Source: DAIOEK01 sp963721445
GTDB lineage: Bacteria > Chloroflexota > Anaerolineae > Anaerolineales > Anaerolineaceae
Assembly (NCBI GenBank): GCA_963721445.1
Contig: CAVRIZ010000005.1
Location: 62,001 to 126,000 of the forward strand
Direction of reading: 5' to 3'
DNA length: 64,000 bases
Part shown: positions 45,275 to 55,143 of the stretch, piece after piece
Layout: every line of letters starts with the position of its first letter
Position numbering within the stretch: the stretch's first letter is position 1
Notes under the pieces: generated by a model
What the model was told of the DNA's origin: nothing
Seen by the model: the letters and a program-made list of their open reading frames with translations, nothing else
The model's database searches: none
Translations under genes and position numbers: made by a program

Positions 45275-46477
45275 ATGCAAACCACGGATTATATTGAGAT
45301 CGAAGAAAAGTACGGCGCGCATAATTACCATCCATTGGATGTTGTAATCGAGCGAGGAGAAGGCGTCTGGGTTTACGACGTCAATGGCAATAAATACCTC
45401 GATTGTCTGAGCGCTTATTCTGCCCTCAACCAGGGACATGTCCATCCCAAGATCAAACAGGCGTTGATCGATCAGGCTCAGAAAGTCACCCTGACCTCAC
45501 GCGCTTTCCGCAATGACCAGCTACCCTTCTTCTATAAAGAATTATCTGAGCTGACCGGCTACGAGATGTCTCTGCCTATGAACAGCGGTGCAGAGGCAGT
45601 GGAAACCGCCCTCAAACTGGCACGCAAGTGGGCGTATCAAGTGAAACAAATTCCCAGATACCAGGCAGAAATCATCACCGCCGAAGGGAATTTCCATGGC
45701 CGGACGATCTCAACCATTTCGTTCTCGACCGAACCGTCCTACAAGGCCGATTTCGGACCTTTCACCCCGGGATTTGTCACTGTTCCATATGGGGATGCCG
45801 CTGCCGTAGAAAAAGCGATCAATGCCAATACTGCCGCCGTGTTCATTGAACCGATCCAAGGCGAAGCTGGCGTCATAATCCCACCCAAAGGATATCTCAA
45901 GAAAGTAAGTGAGATATGTAAAAAGCAAAATGTGCTGCTCATTTGCGATGAAATCCAAACCGGTTTAGGCCGGACGGGAAAATTATTTGCCTCGTGGCAT
46001 GAAGATGTCAAACCAGACATGATCACCATCGGGAAAGCACTTGCCGGCGGTTTCTACCCGGTATCGGCAGTGTTGGCCAGCAGCAAGCTCTTGGGATTGT
46101 TTACACCTGGAGAACACGGCTCCACCTTTGGCGGTAATCCACTCGCGGCTGCTGTCGCCCGGGCTGCCATTCGCGTGATCGTGGATGAGAATCTGGTTGA
46201 GAATGCCGAGAAATTGGGTGACTATTTCATCGATCAATTAAGTGAAATCAACAGCCCACATATTAAAGAGGTACGCGGAAAAGGATTATTGATCGGCGTC
46301 GAATTGAAACCCGAAGCCGGAGGAGCCCGCCGCTTCTGTGAAGCGTTGGAGAAGAAGGGCATCCTGGCAAAAGAAACCCACCAAAATGTCATCCGGTTTG
46401 CACCTCCTCTGGTTATCGACCAGGCGACCATTGATTGGGCTCTCCCAAGTATCCGTGATGTGTTGACCATGAAGTAG
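45275..46477 (+). CDS. rocD: Ornithine aminotransferase
   Basis: PLP fold-type I, class III aminotransferase of 400 residues converting ornithine plus 2-oxoglutarate to glutamate semialdehyde and glutamate. The start IEIEEKYGAHNYHPLDVV is characteristic of ornithine aminotransferase. Cofactor motifs are MNSGAEAVETALK, LICDEIQTGLGRTG and the Schiff-base lysine in TIGKALAGGFYP. It lies 2 bases after argF, so ornithine is the common metabolite. A terminator follows at 46494. Confidence 0.95.
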   Translation: MQTTDYIEIEEKYGAHNYHPLDVVIERGEGVWVYDVNGNKYLDCLSAYSALNQGHVHPKIKQALIDQAQKVTLTSRAFRNDQLPFFYKELSELTGYEMSLPMNSGAEAVETALKLARKWAYQVKQIPRYQAEIITAEGNFHGRTISTISFSTEPSYKADFGPFTPGFVTVPYGDAAAVEKAINANTAAVFIEPIQGEAGVIIPPKGYLKKVSEICKKQNVLLICDEIQTGLGRTGKLFASWHEDVKPDMITIGKALAGGFYPVSAVLASSKLLGLFTPGEHGSTFGGNPLAAAVARAAIRVIVDENLVENAEKLGDYFIDQLSEINSPHIKEVRGKGLLIGVELKPEAGGARRFCEALEKKGILAKETHQNVIRFAPPLVIDQATIDWALPSIRDVLTMK

Positions 46478-46493
46478 GAATCTGATAACGAAT

Positions 46494-46534
46494 ACGGCAG
46501 TCTGATCACAACGATAGGCTGCCGTTTTTATTTT
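46494..46534 (+). terminator. Rho-independent terminator of argF-rocD
   Basis: ACGGCAG (46494-46500) pairs with CTGCCGT (46519-46525) around an 18-base interior, followed by TTTTATTTT. It begins 17 bases after the rocD stop. Confidence 0.75.
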
Positions 46535-46551
46535 CTGAATACAATGGTGTT

Positions 46552-47869
46552 ATGGCTATGACCGATTGGCGCGCTGATTATAGGAAGAAGACCATCTCGA
46601 TCGAAGAATTCTCAAGCGAGATTCAAGATGGGGATACATTCTATTTGACTGGGAATAGCGCTGTTCCCAGCGCGTTGGTGAAAGGATTGATCGCCGCTCT
46701 ACCTTTTCGGAAGAATTTGAACCTCATCCAGCCGCTAACCATTGGGAGTGCTGATTATACCCATCCTGAATTCTCCGATCACATCAGGGTAAACACCTTA
46801 TTTATCAGCGCCAATATTCGAAAGGCGGTCCAGGAAGGGCGAGCTGACTTCACGCCGGTACTACTTTCGGAATTACCCCTCCTTTTCAAGAATAACATCC
46901 TCAAAATCGATAAAAGCCTGCTGAATCTTTCACCTCCAAACGAGGAAGGATATTGTACTTATGGCACCGAGACAGGTCTGGTAAAGACCGCGGCTGAATC
47001 CGCAGGGATGAGGATTGCCCAAATAAATCAAGCCATGCCGACAACACGAGGAGATACCCTGATCCATATCTCACTATTGGATCGAATCATTGAATACGAT
47101 GAGCCGCTGCAGGATGTGGTTTTTCCTGAGGAAAACAAAGAAATAACGGATCGAATCGCGCGCTATGTAGCGGGAATCATTCCGGATGGAGCGACGCTCC
47201 AATTGGGCATCGGTTCTATTCCGGGCGCGGTTGCTGAACAACTCAAATGTCATAAGAACCTGGGAGTCCATTCCGAGTTGATCTCCGATGGAATGATGAA
47301 CCTGGTGCAATCTGGGGTTGTGACAGGTCTGGAGAAAACAATTCACTCAGGCAAAATGGTGGCTGGATTTCTGTTTGGCAGTAATCGTTTGTATGAATGG
47401 GCAAACCAAAACGACCTGATCGAATTACATCGAACGGAATATGTAAATTCACCATTCACTATCGCGCAGAATCGGAAGATGGCAGCCATCAACTCTGCCA
47501 TTGAAATCGATCTGACCGGGCAAGTTTGTGCAGATTCGATCGGTTCCCGATTCTTTCAGCGGAGCTGGAGGTCAGGCTGATTTCATCTATGGAGCTTCCC
47601 TTGCGGAAGGTGGAATACCGATTATCGCCTTACCCAGCACCTATTTTGATCACAGAGGTCAGGCTGCTACTCGGATTGTTCCGCAGTTAAAACCGGGAGC
47701 TGGGGTGATCACCACCCGCAACCATGTCCATTGGGTGGCGACAGAGTATGGTATATTGGATTTATACGGAAAGTCCATCCGCGAGAGGGCAAATATATTG
47801 ATCTCGTTAAGCCATCCGGATATGCGCGATCATCTACGGTACGATGCCAAGAAACTAGGATATATCTAA
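46552..47869 (+). CDS. Acetyl-CoA hydrolase/CoA-transferase family, one frameshift
   Basis: Transfers CoA between acetyl-CoA and short-chain acids (4-hydroxybutyrate/butyrate CoA-transferase type). The frame from 46552 carries LQLGIGSIPGAVAEQL and SELISDGMMNLVQSG and breaks after DSIGSRFF. One extra base near 47557 shifts it; the next frame continues SGAGGQADFIYGASLAEGG and VTTRNHVHWVATEYG-like sequence to a stop at 47869, total about 438 residues, normal for the family. The pyruvate kinase ATG is 2 bases after the stop, so they are one transcript. Exact acid specificity is not readable. The break is probably a sequencing indel. Confidence 0.82.
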
Positions 47870-47871
47870 TC

Positions 47872-49308
47872 ATGGATAGAAAAGCCAGAATTGTCGCCAC
47901 CATCGGACCATCCTCCCAGGACCGGGTTATTTTAAAGAAGATGATCCAGGCTGGGATGAATGTTGCCAGGCTCAATTTCTCACATGGAACCTATGCGCAA
48001 CACGGGCAAAATATCCAGACAATCCGAGAATTGTCGAAAACAATGGGCCAACCGGTTGCCATTTTGCAGGATTTGCAGGGACCGAAAATCCGAATTGGGG
48101 AAATTCCGAACGGAAGCCTCGAGATCCACCCCGGAGACATTCTCACAATCGAATTCACGACAGCCCTTGCGCCGACGGCTGGCGCCCAATTTACCATCCC
48201 GTTCCCAGGCTTACAGGATAAATTACAGACGGGTGGAAAAGTTTTATTGGATGACGGAAATATTGAATTTCAAATTCGCACGATCTCAAAGACTGGGATC
48301 ACTGCCGAAGTGGTTCTGGGCGGAGTGCTTACCTCTCACAAAGGTTTCAATCTTCCCGGCGTCGATCCCGGTGTACCGGGGTTCACGGAGAAAGATAAGG
48401 CAGACCTCCATTTTGGTCTGGCAAATCAAGTTGATCTGGTTGCCATCTCATTTGTAAGAACAGCCAGCGAGGTGCGATTGGTGAGAGAAGAAATCATCCG
48501 CACTGCATCTGACCGGGAATCAATTCCGATCATTGCCAAATTGGAACGACCGGAAGCGTTGGACAATCTGGATGAAATTTTAGATGCATCTGATGGAGTA
48601 ATGGTCGCACGTGGAGATCTGGGGGTAGAGATGTCCCCTGCTTCTGTCCCGATTGCGCAGAAAAAAATTATCCAGGCTGCGAACTATCATTCCAAACCGG
48701 TGATAACTGCAACTCAGATGCTCGATTCGATGATCCATAACCCCCGTCCAACCCGCGCGGAAGCCACTGATGTTGCCAACGCAATTTTCGATGGGACGGA
48801 TGCGGTTATGCTATCCGGTGAGACTGCCAGCGGAAAATACCCGCTGGAGAGTATCTGCATGATGGATTCCATTGTTCGGGAAGCCGAAAAGAATTACAGC
48901 GAGTGGTCACAATGTGATGATGACTTTGAGGTGGATACCAGTGACGATGCCGTTGCCATGACACGAGCGGCAAAGGAACTTGCACTCGACAGGAATGTTT
49001 CTGCAATTGCTGTTTTCACCCATTCGGGGAGAACCGCATTACTGATGTCGAAAGTACGCCCTCAGGTTCCGATCCTTGCATTTACACCCACTCCGTCAGC
49101 CTATCAAAAAATGGCACTATATTGGGGTGTAAAACCTTACCTGGTTTCCTATGTCACATCCGTAGAGGCTATGATTCAAACCGTTGACCAGGTGATGCTT
49201 AAAGAACTGCCTATTAAGGTTGGGCAGCAGGTGGTCGTCATATCCGGATTCCCGATCGCCCATAAGGGAAAACCAAACCTGGCTCTCCTGCATACCATCG
49301 GAGAGTAA
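47872..49308 (+). CDS. pyk: Pyruvate kinase
   Basis: Last step of glycolysis: phosphoenolpyruvate plus ADP to pyruvate plus ATP. The 478 residues start at ATG 47872 (MDRKARIVATIGPSS) with AGGA upstream; the same frame extends to 47731 but that part lies inside the CoA-transferase gene. Motifs: NFSHGT, DLQGPKIRIG, the active-site lysine/acid region PIIAKLERPEALDN, MVARGDLGVEM and PVITATQMLDSMI. The C-terminal allosteric domain is complete (HSGRTALLMSKVRP). Confidence 0.95.
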   Translation: MDRKARIVATIGPSSQDRVILKKMIQAGMNVARLNFSHGTYAQHGQNIQTIRELSKTMGQPVAILQDLQGPKIRIGEIPNGSLEIHPGDILTIEFTTALAPTAGAQFTIPFPGLQDKLQTGGKVLLDDGNIEFQIRTISKTGITAEVVLGGVLTSHKGFNLPGVDPGVPGFTEKDKADLHFGLANQVDLVAISFVRTASEVRLVREEIIRTASDRESIPIIAKLERPEALDNLDEILDASDGVMVARGDLGVEMSPASVPIAQKKIIQAANYHSKPVITATQMLDSMIHNPRPTRAEATDVANAIFDGTDAVMLSGETASGKYPLESICMMDSIVREAEKNYSEWSQCDDDFEVDTSDDAVAMTRAAKELALDRNVSAIAVFTHSGRTALLMSKVRPQVPILAFTPTPSAYQKMALYWGVKPYLVSYVTSVEAMIQTVDQVMLKELPIKVGQQVVVISGFPIAHKGKPNLALLHTIGE

Positions 49309-49338
49309 CAGATTTCAATTAGGATGACCTGATATCTT

Positions 49339-52300
49339 TTATTTTCGAGAAATGGCTAATGCCGTCACGTCATCGGACGGCTGGCTGGTTCCGCTAAATT
49401 GCATCAAGGCAGTATCAATACTCTCCATAACGGTTGAGGCATCTGGTAAATCAGATTTAAGGATCGCCTTTGCCAATCGTTCATCACCAAAATACTCAGT
49501 TTCCACGAACGCTTCAGTAATTCCATCCGTAAACATCAAAAGTGTATCTCCTGGTTGTAACGTCACTTTCTTATCGCTGAAAGACAGCCTTTCCAGAATA
49601 CCGAGAGGCATACTTCCTTTTTCAAAAGATTCCAGATTTTGATCATCCTTTCTTCTGATTATTGGAAGATTATGCCCGGCATTGGCGTAGGTCAACTCAC
49701 CGGTTCGAGTATCCAGGATACCTAATACGGCGGTAATGAACATACCATGGGGAGTATCCCGCAAGAGAAGATCATTAACCTGTGCCAATATTTTCGATGG
49801 TGTATTTGCCTGCTGAGCCACTGTTCGGATGAGCGTTCGGGTCAAGGTCATATACAAGGCAGCCGAGATGCCTTTATCCGAAACATCAGCAATTACCAGG
49901 GCGAGACGGTGGTTTGGAAGTGTGAAGATATCAAAGAAGTCCCCACCGACATCTCTTGCTGGCCGCCAGCGAGTTTCCAAATGCCAACCGTTTGGATGGG
50001 GGAAATCCGTGGGGAGAAATGTCTCCTGAATTTCCCTGGCCAGTTGAAATTCGCGTTCCAGCTTTTCCTGATTAACTTGGGCGTTTAGCAGCCGGTCATT
50101 CTGGATGGCCAGAGAAGTCTGCCTGCCTATACCGGTGATGATTTCAAGTCGTTTCTGAAAGTGTATTTTCTCTTCGCCAGGATCGACAACCAGCATCACG
50201 CCAAATGACTCTCCTTTTATCGAGAGGGGTACCCCGATCAATATTGGCGTATGGATCGTCTGGATCTCTTCAGGTTTGATCTGTTCTTCCGGATCCAGAT
50301 CCAGCCACGTGGATGGCTCGGTCGCACAAGCAGGTGAAATCGAATGCATGAGAACTGAATTCATGGTCTGTAATATATTCAAGTAGATTCGCATGGTCAG
50401 GTTGTACGATCGAAGCTAGTAATTCTTCTTCTTTTTCTGCTGAAACCCCGGATATTTGGACAGCCTGATACCCGCCAAACGATTCATTCCAGAGGTAGAT
50501 CGCGCAAACTTGTGAGCCTGCCAGGATCTGCGTTATGTGAACGATGGAGGCGAAGATGTCGTTCAAATCGTTCTGGCTGACCACAGTTTGGGCTACTTGT
50601 AACAAGACTGCCGAGATATACGTCTCTTGCTGCTGACTTTCCAACAGGCGAATATTCTCAACCGCGATGGCTGTCTGATGGGCGATGCCTTGAATAATGG
50701 CCAGACGTTCATCTTCCATAAAAGTGACGGGTGTATTGTTTCGTACACCATGATAAGAGATCAGACAGGCTCCCAGAATAGTTCCCCGGGATAGAAGTGG
50801 AAGAAGAGCATACTGAAGGTTGTCACCTTCTCCCTCTTTCGCTGCCAAAATGGGTAGTTCCGTTTCCAGGTTATCAATAATTGTCGCCGTTTTTTCGGCT
50901 AACAAACGCTGGAGGCCACTCGCCTGGGAAAGCTTGATCCATGCCTTATCAGCTAAATCATTCTGGAATTGAATCCCGTGCGTACCAGCAATCGTAAATC
51001 CTTCCAGATTATTTTCATACAATAGAAGAGCACATCCGTTCACCCCGACAAGCAGTGGAGTGAGGCGGACGACTGCTTTAAGCAGCTCATCCACGGTTGT
51101 AATCGATTGGGTTGCTTCCGCTACTTGAAGTAGGACAGTCGCAATCCAGGCTTGTTCTTGCGCTGACGCATATAGCCGAGTATTTTGGATAGCTACCGCG
51201 GCATAACTTGCAAACGCGGAGGTCATTTGAATAGATTCCAAACCATAGCGACCCGTGCTTTTGTGTGCAAGGGTGATGATCCCTACCGGTTTATCCGCAA
51301 TTAACATCGGAGCTGCAATTGACGAATATTCCGGACCGAAAAGTAACGCTTTGCCAAGTGGACCATATGGATCTTGAGGCGTTCGTACGGTAGGCCTGGA
51401 TTGTTGGAGGGCATTGTTTAGCCACTCCAGGCAGGACGGCTCTTCACAGCACGATTTCGTGATGGGTTCCATGGCAGTCCCGTGGACTGCAGCCAATTTT
51501 AATGGAAATAAATCGCCTTCTGAGCGATCCTCTTCTTGTATCAACCAGATCGCAGAGGCGTCACAGGGCAAAATCTGATCCAGTTCGGTCAGAATGATAT
51601 CCATCAACTTGTCCAGTGCGATGTTTGACGAAAGTAATCCAGCGACTTCCCGTAGACTATCTGCTGCCTGTCTCCTCCACCGTTCCGAATTGAAGAGGAT
51701 CGAGTTTCGAATGGCAATTCCAATACTATCTGCCAATGTTTCGAATAATTGACGGTCGGATTCATCAAAACTATCTGGTTGATCGCTCTGAATATCGAGG
51801 ACACCAAGCGCTTCCCGCCCGAACATGAGCGGAATAGCCATTTCTGATGCGGTTTCACCGGGGTAAATGGATGATGGGCGATAATGCGGTTCCTGAGTTA
51901 CATCATTTGCAATCAAGCTGATGCCATTACGGGCAACCCAGGGGATGATCCCATCCGGATCCGTGAGACTGTACTGGAGACCGATCTCTTCTATAATTTC
52001 AGCTCGATCCCCTGCACCAGCTCGAAATACCAGCTGACCATTCTCTTTTTGCAGGAGAAAAAGATGAATGAAAGGATATTTAAACTTCTCGTGGATTAAC
52101 TTAACGATTTGTTTTAATAGAAGGTCAAAATCCAAAATTGATGAGAGTGCTTTCCCTACTTCAGAAACCACGGAAAGCTGCTCAGCTCGTTTTTCAACGG
52201 CAGAATACAAATTTGTCCCCTCGGCTGCCAATGCGATGTTGTCTGCCAGGGATCGTAATACTCGCATATCCATTTCATGAAATGCGAACAGATGCTCACT

Positions 52301-53188
52301 CTGGATATCCAAAATTCCCAGAACACGATCTTCCACCTTCAACGGCAGAGCAACCTCAGATTTTGTCAACGGAAGTTGATCTGTATATAGATATAACGGC
52401 TCACGAGATACGTCGTTTGCCAGTAATTCTTCACCCCGGCTTGCCGCAGTACCTACAATTCCCCGTCCAAATCGTGCAGAGAGAGGAGGAATGATCGATG
52501 ACTTGTTCTCAAAGGGACCTGCCCAGGCTCGAAACGTCATTTGTTCTTTCCCGGGCACAACCGTAAAAATGGTGACCGCATAATAGTGGAACGTATTCCG
52601 GATCAACCTGGTTACTTTTTGACATAATTCATCCAGATCGAGTACATTCGCGATTTGTTGTGACACGGTTCTAACGAGGGAAAGCTGCTCAAGCCGCCAG
52701 TTTTTAATAATTGTCTGATGTGAAATTTGCAAAGCGACAGCCACATTGGATGTCAAGCCATCAAAAAAACCTACTTCTTCACGACTGAATGGTAAACTAT
52801 CCAGTCGAATGACCTGAATCGCGCCTAAAAGGAGGTCCTGAACGATAAGTGGATAGGCGACCATGTAAGGCGGTTCACTACCTGTATATTGCTTTGTATT
52901 TCCAGACTTCCCAATGACCGATATTTTTCTATCCTCAACCGCCTTCTGAAGCAGGGGAGTATGGGGAGTTGGCGGGAAAATGGACGGCGTATTCGACCCG
53001 GGAATATGTGACAGCCCTTCGGTAAACCAGATATCCGATTCATAATTACCGATGGAACGAATATGGGAGACGATATAATCGGCCTGACCTTTGATCGAGG
53101 TCTGACGCATCAATTCTTCACCCATGCTCAGAAAATTTTTCCACGCAGGTATTTCGGTCAACATATTGGAAGATACGGTCTCTTTCAA
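49339..53188 (-). CDS. RsbU/SpoIIE-type PP2C phosphatase with about six GAF domains, one frameshift
   Basis: Signal-responsive serine phosphatase of about 1283 residues once one indel is repaired. Six successive GAF-type sensor units can be traced, each ending in an LG.L..... then AVA/AIA..N motif (for example ALGVLDIQSDQPDSFDE, PVGIITLAHKSTGRYG). The break lies somewhere in 50290-50390 inside the sixth GAF. The second frame carries IQETFLPTDFPHPNGW, ARDVGGDFFDIF, IADVSDKGISAALYM, ANAGHNLPII and FTDGITEAF, the PPM aspartates. I start at TTG 53188: AAGGAG is 9 bases upstream and TTGA overlaps the stop of the anti-sigma-type kinase, giving coupling. It would dephosphorylate the STAS protein at 53613. 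Confidence 0.83.
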
Positions 53189-53598
53189 GGGGTGCGCTCC
53201 TTGCGCTTTACCATTGTTAAGAGCGTGCCCTGCCCTTCGCACGGATCAAACCTGACTTCATCCATCAATTTTCGCATAAAGAATAGACCCAAACCACGAG
53301 GTTTTCGTTTGGTAATTGGGGAATTTACATCTGGAGAAGGGATTCGATCTGGGTTAAAATAACAGCCGGAGTCGCGGAGGAAAATCTTTAATCCATCAGG
53401 CAAAACCTGACAGATGCATTCAATCTCTCCCTGACCTTCTTCTGTATACGAATGCTCAATAATATTCGTACAGGCTTCATCCACCGCAACTTCTACATCA
53501 TAGATCGCGTTATCTGAGAGGCCTGCCTCTTTGGCTGCCTGGACAACCTGGTCTGTTATCTTCCCCAGGTTATCTAAGGTGGCAGAATAGGCTGTCAT
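53185..53598 (-). CDS. RsbW/SpoIIAB-like serine kinase (anti-sigma-type ATPase)
   Basis: Protein of 137 residues with the GHKL ATP fold. The N-box DEACTNIIEH, G1 box RDSGCYFNP and G2 box RGLGLFFM are present. Such proteins phosphorylate a STAS partner and bind a sigma factor or other target. It lies between the STAS gene and the PP2C phosphatase, which is the standard three-protein partner-switching set. No sigma factor gene is in the window, so the output is unknown. Confidence 0.9.
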   Translation of the reverse strand: MTAYSATLDNLGKITDQVVQAAKEAGLSDNAIYDVEVAVDEACTNIIEHSYTEEGQGEIECICQVLPDGLKIFLRDSGCYFNPDRIPSPDVNSPITKRKPRGLGLFFMRKLMDEVRFDPCEGQGTLLTMVKRKERTP

Positions 53599-53612
53599 AA
53601 TCGCCTGTGATG

Positions 53613-53948
53613 TTAGAAGCTGCCTACCGCTTCGGTGAGATCATTCGAAATGGTGAAGAAAGGTACCAAACCGGCAAGATCAAGGGTTGAGAGGATTCTT
53701 TCGGGCACATCCACGAGGATTATTTCCCCACGGTTATACCGTTTACAGGATTTCTGTGTATTCACGAGGACCCAAATTCCAGCGGACGATAGAAATTCCA
53801 GTTCGCTGAAATCGAGGACGATTTTGTAGCGTCCTTCGCCGGTAATCTCATCCAACACATCTCCAATCAGGGGAGCCGTGGCGCTATCCACTCTTCCAGA
53901 CACCTTGACGAGATCACAATGTTTGTATTGTCTCTTGGTTATTTCCAT
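53613..53948 (-). CDS. STAS-domain anti-sigma factor antagonist (RsbV/SpoIIAA-like)
   Basis: Protein of 111 residues with a single STAS domain. The phosphorylatable serine is in LEFLSSAGIWVL (about residues 51-62), and VKVSGRVDSATAP begins the fold. It should be phosphorylated by the kinase at 53185 and dephosphorylated by the phosphatase at 49339. First gene of the module, with an extended -10 box upstream. Confidence 0.92.
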   Translation of the reverse strand: MEITKRQYKHCDLVKVSGRVDSATAPLIGDVLDEITGEGRYKIVLDFSELEFLSSAGIWVLVNTQKSCKRYNRGEIILVDVPERILSTLDLAGLVPFFTISNDLTEAVGSF

Positions 53949-53993
53949 ATTGCTTCGTCCTTTCCTGATTGGAATTTCTGACCCAACGTAAAA

Positions 53994-54002
53994 ATTATAA
54001 CA
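53994..54002 (-). promoter_or_regulatory. Extended -10 promoter of the partner-switching module
   Basis: TGT-TATAAT on the minus strand, 46 bases before the ATG at 53948. No clear -35 box. Confidence 0.45.
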
Positions 54003-54022
54003 TGAGATAAAAATTAAAATAT

Positions 54023-54057
54023 GGTCTCCGTGAACAGTTTGCCTGCCTGGGAGACCT
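54023..54057 (-). terminator. Terminator-like hairpin after the oxidoreductase beta gene
   Basis: GGTCTCC pairs with GGAGACC around a 20-base interior, followed on the minus strand by ATATTTTAATTTT. It lies 43 bases after the stop at 54100. Confidence 0.55.
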
Positions 54058-54099
54058 AATTTTTGGAGAATAAAATCGGATTGGATACAAAATTGAAAA

Positions 54100-55143
54100 C
54101 TAGAACATCATTTCGTTAACGCGGTCGATCGCTTCACGCTGTGGACGTAATTGTTTCTCTGATAGCCGGTTCATCGGTGTTTCCGGTAGATTGAATAATT
54201 CGAAAAATGACGGGACTTCTGGATTGACGTACAACAAACCTGTAACCAGCCAGTTTTTTTGTTGTCCTTCTTCCAGCACCCGAAGCGCCTGCCAGCGATC
54301 CGTAGGATCGTAATCTTGTTCCAATTTTTTTAAGACGACCATGGAACCATCATGCATCGTCACTTCCCGAACGGTTCCCTCTTCAAAATCTTCCACCATG
54401 ATCTCGTCTCTTGGAGGAATATATGAGATTTCATGCAGCGGTGCTTCATGGTCTTTTCCCCACGTGTAAGAATGGAGTGTACCTTCCTGGTTATTAAACG
54501 TGACGCAAGGGCTTATGATATCGAGAACTGCAATTCCATTGTGGCTTAGCGCGGCTTTGATCAGCTCTTTGACCTGTCTTGGATCACCCGCAAATGAACG
54601 GGCTACAAATGTTGCATTGGCGACCAGAGCTTCCATCGCAATATCAACTGGCAGGTAAGGATTTGTGCCCTGCTTTTTGAGGGATAATCCTTTTTCAGCT
54701 GTCGCAGAGAACTGACCTTTGGTCAAGCCATACACACCGTTGTTCTCCACGATATAAACCATTGGGAGATTTCGGCGAGCAAGATGTTTAAATTGTCCCA
54801 AACCGATACTGGCGGTATCCCCATCTCCGCTGACACCAATCCCCTTTAAAGATGTGTCACCAAACATCGCGCCCAGAGCCAACGAGGGCATTCTTCCATG
54901 CAATCCGTTAAATCCGAAGGAACGACTGAGAAAATAGAATGGACTTTTGCTGGAACAACCAATCCCGCTAAATTTTATTACCTTTTCCGGCAGGATTCCC
55001 ATCTCGTAACAGGCGGCGATGATCTGATTGGCGACAGAATTATGACCGCAGCCCTGGCACAGGGTCGATTGTGCTCCTCGATACTCTGCACGAGATAAAC
55101 CGACATGATTAACGGCTACCGAAGTACCTGACGCTTGAGTCAT
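54100..55143 (-). CDS. 2-oxoacid:ferredoxin oxidoreductase beta subunit
   Basis: Thiamine-diphosphate subunit of 347 residues. Motifs: LCQGCGHNSV at the N-terminus, FSGIGCSSKSPF, and the TPP/Mg site GDGDTASIGLGQFKHLARR through VENNGVYGLTKGQ. With the fused alpha/gamma subunit at 55140 (ATGA overlap) it oxidises a 2-oxoacid such as 2-oxoglutarate or pyruvate to acyl-CoA and reduces ferredoxin. The subunit form (347 residues, no ferredoxin domain) is that of the KorB/PorB two-subunit group; the substrate is not decided. Confidence 0.92.
   Translation of the reverse strand: MTQASGTSVAVNHVGLSRAEYRGAQSTLCQGCGHNSVANQIIAACYEMGILPEKVIKFSGIGCSSKSPFYFLSRSFGFNGLHGRMPSLALGAMFGDTSLKGIGVSGDGDTASIGLGQFKHLARRNLPMVYIVENNGVYGLTKGQFSATAEKGLSLKKQGTNPYLPVDIAMEALVANATFVARSFAGDPRQVKELIKAALSHNGIAVLDIISPCVTFNNQEGTLHSYTWGKDHEAPLHEISYIPPRDEIMVEDFEEGTVREVTMHDGSMVVLKKLEQDYDPTDRWQALRVLEEGQQKNWLVTGLLYVNPEVPSFFELFNLPETPMNRLSEKQLRPQREAIDRVNEMMF

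Noticed and set aside
2050..50390. Programmed +1 frameshifting as the cause of the repeated frame breaks
   Set aside because: The sequences at the breaks (ATC-AGA, ACC-TCC, TTT-CAA, TTC-GGA, TTC-TTT) share no slippery codon, stop codon or downstream structure, so independent errors or decay fit better.
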